From assembly GCF_014203695.1 (NCBI RefSeq), contig NZ_JACHJO010000008.1:248001-312000 (forward strand): DNA of 64,000 nucleotides. The letters run 5' to 3'. This stretch comes from Nocardiopsis algeriensis (GTDB lineage: Bacteria; Actinomycetota; Actinomycetes; Streptosporangiales; Streptosporangiaceae). Of the stretch, positions 54,003-60,560 are shown piece by piece; within the stretch, counting starts at the first letter, position 1; each line of letters begins with the position of its first letter. The notes beneath the pieces were generated by a model. That model saw nothing but the letters and a program-made list of their open reading frames with translations, was not told where the DNA came from and did no database searches. The translations under genes and the position numbers were made by a program.

Positions 54003-54714
54003 GCCGTGGCATTCTTCTGGCCGTGGTGATCAAACTCAACCGTGCGGTTCTGGCCCACCCCTGGCTCACCGGCATCTCCCGACACCATCTGGCCGCGCTC
54101 GTCGAAGATCTGGCCCACCCCTGGGAGATAGCGGTTGAAGACCACCGGGGTCAGGTCCGAGGTAACGGGCCGCCGGGGCCTGCGCCCGGTACCGGTTGGT
54201 CTTTTTCGACCGTGTGGTGGCCACCCTGATCCATCTGCGCCATGACTTGCCGCACGCCGTCCTGGAACTGCTGTTCGGGGTCGACCGTTCCACCATGGCC
54301 CGTGCCATCGGCCAGATCCGGGCCCTGTTGGCCGAGCGCGGATGCGCGGCCTCGAACCGTTCTGGGGGTGCACCTGCGCACCCTGGAGAGCGTGTTCGCC
54401 TACGCCCGGGCCGAAGGGGTGGAACTGCGGCTGGACGCCACCGAGGTGCAGGTGCGCAGGCTTCGGGCGGGTCGGGGCGGTCGGTGGGCGTCCGTTTCGG
54501 GAAAGAAGAAGCAGGACACGATGAAGGCCACCGTCGTGGCCGATCACTGCGGGCGCACGTTGTGGACCGAAGCGATGCGGTCGGGGAGGATGCATGATGT
54601 CACTGCGGCCCGCACTGCGGGTATCGACTCCTGCTTCAGGCATTTCCCGAGGTGGAGGTGCTGCTCGATGGCGGGTTCCTTGGTCTGCGACGCGACCACC
54701 CGCAGCATCAGCCC
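54003..54714 (+). mobile_element. IS5-family transposase remnant (frameshifted)
   Basis: Recognisable pieces lie in three frames. The first is KLNRAVLAHPWLTGISRHHL. The second is ATLIHLRHDLPHAVLELLFG with VDRSTMARAIGQI (HTH). The third has EGVELRLDATEVQVRRLRAG, SGKKKQDTMKATVVADH and GRMHDVTAARTAGID. Then EVEVLLDGGFLGLRRDHP in a further frame. These match DDE_Tnp_4-type IS5 elements of actinomycetes. At least three frameshifts; inactive. No clear terminal repeats found. Confidence 0.8.
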
Positions 54715-54831
54715 TACCTGACCGCGATCGCCGAGGAACTGAACAACCGGCCTCGTGCTTGTCTGGGGTTTCGCACCCCGCAGGAGGTATTCCAGAAGCA
54801 GCTAATCGACGGTGTTGATTCCACGAATTGA
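54715..54831 (+). mobile_element. C-terminal fragment of an IS30-like transposase
   Basis: YLTAIAEELNNRPRACLGFR then TPQEVFQKQLID-stop is the typical end of IS30 transposases. It is joined in frame to the IS5-like remnant, so two elements were fused by a deletion. Confidence 0.65.
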
Positions 54832-54961
54832 CAACGTCAAGCACTGAACCCTGCCAGCGAAATCGGGGTTTCTGGGGGCTCTGATCGTTGGTATAATTTC
54901 TCACCAATAAAGTGTGATCGGAGTGGCAAGCGAGACTTCGGCATGACTGTGGGTAGTTGCC

Positions 54962-55480
54962 TTGGAAAAAGATTACGCAGTTGAATTTCCCTGGACGCTG
55001 AAAAACGTCGGCTATCATAGATTCGTTGAATTTTTTCTGGGTCTTGTTATAAAGAAAAACAGAACAATCTTCTTCATGAGGGCCGAGCTGGAGAGGATAG
55101 TCCACTCTGAGGAGGGGGACTACATTGATGCGGTATGGCTCTCCATGATTCGCATGCCCTTGTCCTTTACTTGCGGCTTGTGTGGCCTCATTTTGCTTGG
55201 TTTCGCCTCTGGTCTGGCGCGGCCTCTATCTGACTCCCTTTCGGTCTTTTTTGCCGGATTTGCTGTAGTCTACGCGATTTTGAAGGCGCAGCAGTTTGTT
55301 GTGGCGGTGGCTGAATTTTCCTGGGTGTCTGTAAATGTTGCCTATATGGGCGCCCACCCCGACGAGGAGAAATTTTCCGACTTCTACCGAAAAATTTCCC
55401 CTATTGCTCTTTTTGTTTCTCTCGTGTTTGTATTTTTTCTCTATCAAGAAGGCGTCCTTTTTTCAATGGCTGGAGTTTAA
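54962..55480 (+). CDS. Membrane protein, 172 residues, immunity-like
   Basis: Soluble start (EKDYAVEFPWTLKNVGYHRF), then helices LSFTCGLCGLILLGFASGLA, SVFFAGFAVVYAILKAQQFV and ALFVSLVFVFFLYQEGVLFS. AT-rich. The layout (charged ~60 residues, two helices, spacer, one helix) is like 53394-53873, so they may be distant relatives. TTG 54962 is the only near start and lacks a good binding site. Function unknown. Confidence 0.6.
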   Translation: MEKDYAVEFPWTLKNVGYHRFVEFFLGLVIKKNRTIFFMRAELERIVHSEEGDYIDAVWLSMIRMPLSFTCGLCGLILLGFASGLARPLSDSLSVFFAGFAVVYAILKAQQFVVAVAEFSWVSVNVAYMGAHPDEEKFSDFYRKISPIALFVSLVFVFFLYQEGVLFSMAGV

Positions 55481-55661
55481 TTCTTTAACTAGGGTTGGCG
55501 TGGCTTCGTATCATGTCGGAAATAGCCCTGACAGTAGGAGTGCTAGCGGCTATATAGGCGCGGAGGCTCTTGGTGTTTTCACTGGTTCTTTTGGTGAGGT
55601 GCATCTGTTTACTAACTTTGGCAAGGCTGTAAGGGCTAGGTCTTTTACATCGGGCAGGTGA
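55479..55661 (+). other. Coding-like fragment without start (possible toxin tip)
   Basis: A 60-residue frame reads NSLTRVGVASYHVGNSPDSR and later GEVHLFTNFGKAVRARSFTS before TGA. There is no start codon in this frame after the previous gene ends. It could be a start-less toxin C-terminus, as is usual in polymorphic-toxin loci, or chance. Followed by ~100 bp of GC-rich debris. Confidence 0.3.
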
Positions 55662-55759
55662 TCCACCTGCCCAGGGGCAGGATCAGTGGCACCGGTGAGC
55701 GAGTAAGGGTTGGATGGAACAGTCTTTTCCCAGGGGCTTGAAATAAATTTTGGAGAGCT

Positions 55760-56113
55760 GTGCTTCTGATTTTTGTTACTCTTTCTTTAGTTGCCTTGGT
55801 TTGGTCGATTTTTTTGGAGTCGAAGGCCATTGAGAAATGTCGGGGGAACTTCCGTGGAAAAATGAAAGCATCCTGGTATGTGCGCTCGCTGCTAAGGGTG
55901 TCAATTCTTCCTTACTCATTTTTTAGGTGGTGGCTGAGCGTTCTATCTGTGGTGCTTGTTTATGGTGTATCGTTCTCTTTGGTTGGAGGTGTTTCGGCTT
56001 GGGCTCCAGGTTTATCAATCATGTCCTGTGTAGCCTTGGTGTCTCTCCCTAGTTTTTCTCTGGATGATGTCGAGAAGGAGAGACATCTCGTTTGGGAAGA
56101 TCCTTCAGGATAA
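55760..56113 (+). CDS. Small membrane protein, paralogue of 56957-57310
   Basis: A 117-residue protein with helices LLIFVTLSLVALVWSIFLES, FFRWWLSVLSVVLVYGVSFS and SIMSCVALVSLPSFS. ILPYSFFRWWLS and PSFSLDDVEKERH are shared with the gene at 56957. GTG 55760 after GGAGAGCT. No family recognised. It lacks obvious transport or enzyme motifs. Confidence 0.65.
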   Translation: MLLIFVTLSLVALVWSIFLESKAIEKCRGNFRGKMKASWYVRSLLRVSILPYSFFRWWLSVLSVVLVYGVSFSLVGGVSAWAPGLSIMSCVALVSLPSFSLDDVEKERHLVWEDPSG

Positions 56114-56117
56114 CTAT

Positions 56118-56280
56118 TCATGTGGTTGAGGGAATCCAGGCATTCCTGGCGAACAGTTCGGTGAGCTTGTCCAGCACCGTCAGTCCCTGATTCCTGAGCG
56201 TGGAGACGGACGAGCGGATCCGACAGAAGTACTCAGTCCCGGCCAGGATGCGCCACCCGCCCGAGACCTTCGCCTGAAGC
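56118..56280 (-). mobile_element. C-terminal fragment of an IS66-like transposase
   Basis: On the minus strand [20 protein letters not shown] and [22 protein letters not shown] match the tail of IS66-type transposases. It is GC-rich in an AT-rich background, thus a separate insertion, and its 5' part is missing. Confidence 0.6.
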
Positions 56281-56307
56281 TTTTTGCCAGTGTCAACGGA
56301 GATTACG

Positions 56308-56864
56308 GTGTCGGCCAAAAAATTTCGTAGCGTTTCGATGGTAACCCTCTTCGTCTGCGTCTCCCTGCTGCCTATTTTTGGCGGCTTGGTCATGTCTACG
56401 GGAGGGTGGGAGATGAATTCTACGGCTGATCTATTCTTTGGAAGAATTGCCTGCGCTCTTGTATTTTTCTTTATGTGGCTAATTGGAATTCATTCCAGGG
56501 TCGAGTTGCGTGAGAATGCGGTTGTCCTGGTCAATATGGTTTTTCGCAGCGAAATCCCTTTTTCTGCTGTTTCGGGTTTCGGGGATAAGGGAAGTGGGTT
56601 TTTGTTGACGCTGGGAGCCATGGGAAGTTCTCATCTATCCATTTTTCTGAGTCCCTGCTCGGTGAAGTATTTGGGTACCGAATGCACGGGAAAGTCCTAA
56701 AAGAGGCTTATCTCAGGCTTGCTGACTTCAGGAGAAGTGGCTCTGGCGTTTTTTCAGGGGAGGTTAAGACTCGGTTCAGCTTCCCTGTAGTGCCTCTTGT
56801 TTTGATTGTTTTGATTTTTCAACTTCCCGCACTTTTCTTCTTTCTGTCGAACGGGATTTATTGA
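56308..56864 (+). pseudogene. Membrane protein with PH-like domain, frameshifted in a T-run
   Basis: Two helices ([40 protein letters not shown]) precede a bacterial PH-like domain (VELRENAVVLVNMVFRSEIP, FSAVSGFGDKGSGFLLTLG). The first frame stops at 56700, but the next continues SESLLGEVFGYRMHGKVLKE and ends with another helix (VVPLVLIVLIFQLPALFFFL) at 56864. A one-base change in TTTTT at 56642-56646 would join them. GTG 56308 with CGGAG is my start. The end of the IS66 fragment lies just upstream, so the true 5' end may be lost. Confidence 0.6.
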
Positions 56865-56956
56865 AGTGATCTCAAATGATTGGAAGTGGTGAGTCTTGCC
56901 TGCGGTGGTTCCCGGTGTGGCTTGGGGGATGCGGTGAGTTGCCTGAAGGTGGTCAA

Positions 56957-57310
56957 ATGCCGTATCTGATTATATTTTTAATGCTCAGCTTTCTTTTTCT
57001 TTGCCTCTCTGTTTTCATGGAAGGGCGGGCTATTTCGAAGGCTGGGGGCGACATGAGTTCAGGAGGATTCTCTGAGAGAGTCCTCTTGATCCTTGGGTTC
57101 ATTCGACTGCCCTATTCCTTCCCTAGGTGGTGGCTTTCTATATCCCTTGTGGTGGGAGTTCCAGCTTTGTTGCGCTATTTTTGGGATGAAGCGTTTCTTT
57201 GGATTCCTTGGATTGTAATTTCTGCTGGGGTTTTTCTGGTATCGGCTCCAAGTTTTTCCGCTTCTGATATTGAAGAGAAAAGGGCAAATGTCCGTCTCGG
57301 GGAAAAATGA
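56957..57310 (+). CDS. Small membrane protein, paralogue of 55760-56113
   Basis: A 117-residue protein (YLIIFLMLSFLFLCLSVFME, FIRLPYSFPRWWLSISLVV, IPWIVISAGVFLVSAPSFSA), ending EEKRANVRLGEK. Length and motif order are the same as the gene 1.2 kb upstream. ATG 56957 with GAAGGTGG upstream. As an intact pair in a decayed island, they may be kept for function. Confidence 0.68.
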   Translation: MPYLIIFLMLSFLFLCLSVFMEGRAISKAGGDMSSGGFSERVLLILGFIRLPYSFPRWWLSISLVVGVPALLRYFWDEAFLWIPWIVISAGVFLVSAPSFSASDIEEKRANVRLGEK

Positions 57311-57626
57311 TTTTGGGTGGTCCCGTCGTGGTGTGGCGTAGCACTTGCTATCTGGCGGCTGGCGCCTCCATTGCACATATCACTGATGCACCACAGGCTG
57401 CGTAGCAGCAAGTTTCGGGAACGCTCGCCAAGGTTCTATCGCTCTTCGCTCATCCCAGCGGACGCTTGACGGGGTGCGGACGCTGGTCGCCGCTCTGTCT
57501 TATCGGGGATTGGTTTGGTATCGAGCCGGCCCAGCCGAGTACGTCGGCCAGGTCGGCGAGTGTATTTTTTGGGAAGCAGTACAGGAGGCGGCCACGCCGG
57601 TGAAGGGGTGGCCGCCTCCTGGTGCG
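57311..57626. other. Right edge of the island; includes terminator hairpin
   Basis: No gene recognised. CAGGAGGCGGCCAC (57582-57595) and GTGGCCGCCTCCTG (57608-57621) form a perfect 14-bp stem just past the stop of the minus-strand operon and probably end it. GC content rises again from about 57,430. Confidence 0.55.
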
Positions 57627-58082
57627 TCAATACAGGGCTGTGACCAGATGTTGGGCGACGGCCCCGACTCCGACTGCAAGGGTGTAGGCGGTGAGCAGGC
57701 GGCCCCAGCGGGTCGACGGCTTGCGGTGGCTGTGTGGGCGGCGGCGTGGCAGCGGCGGCTTGGGTCGGACCGGCTGCTCAGGAGCCGGTGGCGGTGGTCC
57801 GTCGTCGGGGGCCGGGCGTGGGCGCGGTGCTCGGGTCGATTGCAGTGACGGTGCGGAGCGAACGGGTTGCCCCTGCTCGGCGAGGCGTTCGGCCTGGATG
57901 TGCATCCACAGCGGAAGTTCACCCTGCCGCAGGCGGCGTTCGACGCGGGGGTTGCCGCGCATCTGGGCGAGGAGGCGCTGTTCGCGCGAGAGCGGCGCGG
58001 CGGGACGGGAGAAGCGGCGGCCGCGGGGTGCGGCCAGGACGGCGCGCACCCCCGCATCGACCGCGGTACCGGTCGTTTTCAC
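57627..58082 (-). CDS. Basic protein with C-terminal membrane helix
   Basis: A 151-residue protein: basic helical first half (RAVLAAPRGRRFSRPAAPLS, REQRLLAQMRGNPRVERRLR), a Pro/Arg-rich middle and one helix near the end (LLTAYTLAVGVGAVAQHLV). GTG 58082 overlaps the stop of the HATPase gene (GTGA), so the two are coupled. Function unknown. Confidence 0.75.
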   Translation of the reverse strand: MKTTGTAVDAGVRAVLAAPRGRRFSRPAAPLSREQRLLAQMRGNPRVERRLRQGELPLWMHIQAERLAEQGQPVRSAPSLQSTRAPRPRPAPDDGPPPPAPEQPVRPKPPLPRRRPHSHRKPSTRWGRLLTAYTLAVGVGAVAQHLVTALY

Positions 58083-58606
58083 CGCGCGGCCTCCGGAGCC
58101 GGAGCGGGGACAGCGGTCCCGGCGAGGGCGAACTCGGCCCACACCGCGTGTCCGGGCCGGTCGCCGAGAGGGTGATCCGGTGCAGGGCGGGTGCCCCAGG
58201 CCAGGGAGAGATGCTCGATGAGCAGCAGCCCGCGCCCCGACTCGGACGGTATCTCCTCCTCCTGGGCGGTGGGGATGTGCGGGCGTGTGGGAGAGCCTCC
58301 GTCGACCAGGGTCAGGCGGACCGTGGGCGCGGTGGGCTGGGACAGGAGGCGGACGACCCGGCCGCCCGGGTTGCCGGAGCGGGTGTGGGCGCAGGCGTTG
58401 GCGAACATCTCGGCGATGCACAGCACCGCGTCGTCGCGCACCTCGGGGGAGAGGCCCAGGAGGCGGGTCAGGTCGGCGGCGAGATCCGCGCGCACCCAGG
58501 CGGCCTGGGAGGGAACGCCCTCGTAGACGCGGTCGGGCCAGCGCCGCCCGGCGAAGGGCGGGGTCGGGGTGTGGAAGGGAAAGCCGGGGCGCGGCACAAT
58601 GGTCAT
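58079..58606 (-). CDS. HATPase_c_2 (anti-sigma-factor-like) ATP-binding protein
   Basis: A 175-residue single-domain GHKL ATPase. The N box is DAVLCIAEMFANACAHTRSG, the G1 box VDGGSPTRPH, and the G2 box ESGRGLLLIEHLS. No kinase domain or histidine box. It is like the AbaA/WhiJ-linked ATP-binding proteins and SpoIIAB-like anti-sigma factors of streptomycetes. ATG 58606 with GAGGAGAAG ideally placed. Divergent from the XRE-DUF5753 gene. Confidence 0.88.
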   Translation of the reverse strand: MTIVPRPGFPFHTPTPPFAGRRWPDRVYEGVPSQAAWVRADLAADLTRLLGLSPEVRDDAVLCIAEMFANACAHTRSGNPGGRVVRLLSQPTAPTVRLTLVDGGSPTRPHIPTAQEEEIPSESGRGLLLIEHLSLAWGTRPAPDHPLGDRPGHAVWAEFALAGTAVPAPAPEAAR

Positions 58607-58648
58607 GACGCACTTCTCCTCATGGCTAGGGAGTTCCGTGTTGTCGCT

Positions 58649-58683
58649 GGGCTCTGGAGGCGCCGCAATCGCCCCCAGAGCCC
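58649..58683. other. Hairpin in the leader of the HATPase gene
   Basis: GGGCTCTGGAGGCG / CGCCCCCAGAGCCC, a 14-bp stem with one mismatch, starts ~43 bp upstream of the HATPase start codon. It could attenuate that transcript or insulate the two divergent units. Confidence 0.5.
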
Positions 58684-58834
58684 GTTCTCGTACGGCCACC
58701 CTCGTTGACCGGTGACCTCTGGCAGTGGCCACGCTCCGCAGCTTTTCTGCGCGACCCGGGAGATCCGCATGGGTCACAGCCGATTGCATACGTATCCCCG
58801 GATTCAGTCGCTCCGTGACGTGAGCACTGCCTCT

Positions 58835-58850
58835 GCCTCTATAGTGAGGC
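58835..58850 (+). promoter_or_regulatory. TATAGT -10 box within an inverted repeat
   Basis: GCCTC-TATAGT-GAGGC: a 5-bp inverted repeat that flanks a good -10 hexamer exactly. It lies about 100 bp before the XRE-DUF5753 gene, and could be a site where the regulator controls its own promoter. The -35 is unclear. The remaining 300 bp of this divergent region show nothing else. Confidence 0.4.
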
Positions 58851-58948
58851 ACGCACTAAGGAAATCCAAGTGTTGGAAAATAAGTTGGTTGGTATATCCG
58901 AAATGAGAAGTTTGCAGGTCACGGGATAATGAGGCGACGGTCCACTAC

Positions 58949-59812
58949 ATGAGCGAGGAGACAGCCGTGGCCCAGGGTTCCCCTGTCCGGCGTCGCTATC
59001 TGGTCAGCCAGCTCAAGCGCCTGCGCGCAGATGCCGGGATGCCCCAAGGGGAGGTCTCGAAGCGCATGGGCTGGGAGTCCGGCAAGATCATCCGCATCGA
59101 GACGGGCAAGTTCATCCGCCTGAACTCGGCGGATGTGGCGGAACTGTGCCGTCTGTACGGCTCGACCGACGAGCTGCGCGAAGAGCTGGTGGAGATCGCC
59201 AAGGCGTCCAGGACGCAGAAGCCCTGGTGGTTCCAGTACAGGGACGTCGGCATCGGCGCCTTCTACGGCTTGGAGCACGAGGCCGGGAAGATCCAGCAGT
59301 ACACGGTCGGCCTGGTTCCTGGTCTGCTGCAGCACCCCGACTACGTCCGCGCCATGATGGACCGGGGGTACGTCTCGGACGAGGAAGAGCGGACCCGGCG
59401 TGTGGAGGCACGCCTCCAGCGGCACGCCAATGTTCTGGAGCGTGAGATCCCGCCGAGGATCTGGATGATCCTGGACGAGTCGTGCCTGCGGTGCGTCATC
59501 GGCGGTTCCGAGGTCATGGCCACGCAACTCGCGCACCTGCTGGATCTCTCCGACCGGCCCTCGGTCAACGTCCAGGTGCTCCCGGCGTCTGCCGGCATGT
59601 CGCGGACTTACGGCTTCTCGCTGCTGACCTTCGAGGAGAGCGACCGCGCCCTGTTCGTGGACGTGCCACCGAACGGGCTCTTCTTCGAGGACCGGGAAGA
59701 CCTTTTGGAGCACGAGATAGCGTTTGACCAACTGCAGGCGTCTGCGCTCTCCACCTCGGAGACACGCACCCTCCTCAAGACCCTGGTCGCCGACTACAAG
59801 AGGTCGTCATGA
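58949..59812 (+). CDS. XRE-family regulator with DUF5753 (WhiJ/AbaA ORF A-like)
   Basis: A 287-residue protein. An XRE HTH at ~18-75 (LRADAGMPQGEVSKRMGWES, GKIIRIETGKFIRLN) is followed by a DUF5753 domain (QYTVGLVPGLLQHPDYVRAM, RIWMILDESCLRCVIGGSEV, VNVQVLPASAGMSRTYGFSL). These proteins pair with DUF397 partners in streptomycetes and affect development and secondary metabolism. ATG 58949; the ATGA overlap with the DUF397 gene couples them. Confidence 0.93.
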   Translation: MSEETAVAQGSPVRRRYLVSQLKRLRADAGMPQGEVSKRMGWESGKIIRIETGKFIRLNSADVAELCRLYGSTDELREELVEIAKASRTQKPWWFQYRDVGIGAFYGLEHEAGKIQQYTVGLVPGLLQHPDYVRAMMDRGYVSDEEERTRRVEARLQRHANVLEREIPPRIWMILDESCLRCVIGGSEVMATQLAHLLDLSDRPSVNVQVLPASAGMSRTYGFSLLTFEESDRALFVDVPPNGLFFEDREDLLEHEIAFDQLQASALSTSETRTLLKTLVADYKRSS

Positions 59813-60021
59813 CTCCGCACAGAACCACCATCGCCACCTTCGTTCCGATCCGGCCCTGGCACAAGGCCACCTACACCAACGACCGTGGCGAGTGTGTGGA
59901 GGTCTCCGAGGGGCCGGTCACCGGTGTCCGCGACACCAAGCACCGCGGCCTCGGTGCCCTCTTCTTCGGCGCCGACGAATGGCAGGCCTTCCTGGACTGC
60001 GCCAAGGCCGACCGGCTCTGA
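59809..60021 (+). CDS. DUF397 protein (partner of DUF5753 regulator)
   Basis: A 70-residue DUF397 protein (GECVEVSEGPVTGVRDTKHR; EWQAFLDCAKADR). DUF397 proteins are thought to act as small partners of the XRE-DUF5753 proteins, in a toxin-antitoxin-like or regulator-effector pair. The N-terminal ~20 residues (TIATFVPIRPWHKATYTN) diverge from the usual WRKSSYSNGE form but keep the pattern. Overlaps the previous gene (ATGA). Confidence 0.88.
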   Translation: MTPHRTTIATFVPIRPWHKATYTNDRGECVEVSEGPVTGVRDTKHRGLGALFFGADEWQAFLDCAKADRL

Positions 60022-60024
60022 AGT

Positions 60025-60055
60025 GCGGTGATCTTGTACTTGTGGCGAGGTTCGG
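60025..60055 (+). repeat. REP-like element, half copy
   Basis: GCGGTGATCTTGTACTTGTG and the next 11 bases match, in inverted orientation, the right half of the hairpin at 60441-60486. About 27 of 31 bases agree. It begins 3 bases after the DUF397 stop. Confidence 0.75.
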
Positions 60056-60203
60056 CCGACGAGACCGGCTCCAAGGACAAGGTCACCACCGGGCACGGCC
60101 ACCCGGTCCACCCGGTCCGCCCTTTGCCCTCTGCTGGGCTTGCGCGCCCCCGCTCCGGGTAGTCGGCCGGGAGCAAGCCACCGGACCGGAACAGGAGACC
60201 GCC

Positions 60204-60398
60204 ATGGCCGCTCCCAACCCCATCGAACTGCAGAAGGCCCTCAAGGGCGCCGACTACCCCGCCGGCCGCGACGACCTGGTGTCGCTGGCCAAGGACAACG
60301 GCGCGGACGACGCCCTGGTCGAGCAGATCGCGAACGCGGGCCCGGAGCGCTTCGACGGTCCGGACGACGTGCAGAAGGCCGTGTTCGGCAAGGGCTGA
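60204..60398 (+). CDS. DUF2795 protein
   Basis: A 64-residue protein (IELQKALKGADYPAGRDDLV, ADDALVEQIANAGPERFDGP). DUF2795 is a small three-helix family found in actinobacteria with unknown function. ATG 60204 with AGGAG 7 nt upstream. It lies between two inverted REP-like repeats. Confidence 0.88.
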   Translation: MAAPNPIELQKALKGADYPAGRDDLVSLAKDNGADDALVEQIANAGPERFDGPDDVQKAVFGKG

Positions 60399-60440
60399 CC
60401 CCGGCCGGTCCCGCTGCGCGTCCGCCGAACCACGGGCTCC

Positions 60441-60486
60441 GTACTTGCGGCGGGGTCGAACCCTGCCGCAAGTACAAGATCACCGC
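60441..60486 (+). repeat. REP-like hairpin after the DUF2795 gene
   Basis: GTACTTGCGGCGGGG / CCCTGCCGCAAGTAC forms a 15-bp stem with TCGAA loop, and the right arm continues AAGATCACCGC as in the 60025 copy. It can end transcription of the DUF2795 gene. Confidence 0.75.
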
Positions 60487-60503
60487 GTGTTCGGTCATGC
60501 ACG

Positions 60504-60560
60504 TTCGGCCGCCCGCCTTGGGCCGCCCGCCTTCGGCCGCCCGCCTTCAGCCGCCGGGCC
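60504..60560. repeat. Short tandem repeat (GGCCGCCCGCCTTCG)
   Basis: About 3.5 copies of a 14-15 bp unit between the REP-like hairpin and the stop of the oxidoreductase gene. The copies vary by one or two bases. Confidence 0.75.

Noticed and set aside
60025-60486. Terminal inverted repeats of an insertion sequence
   Set aside because: The enclosed gene is DUF2795, not a transposase, and no target duplication is visible. Reported as REP-like repeats instead.
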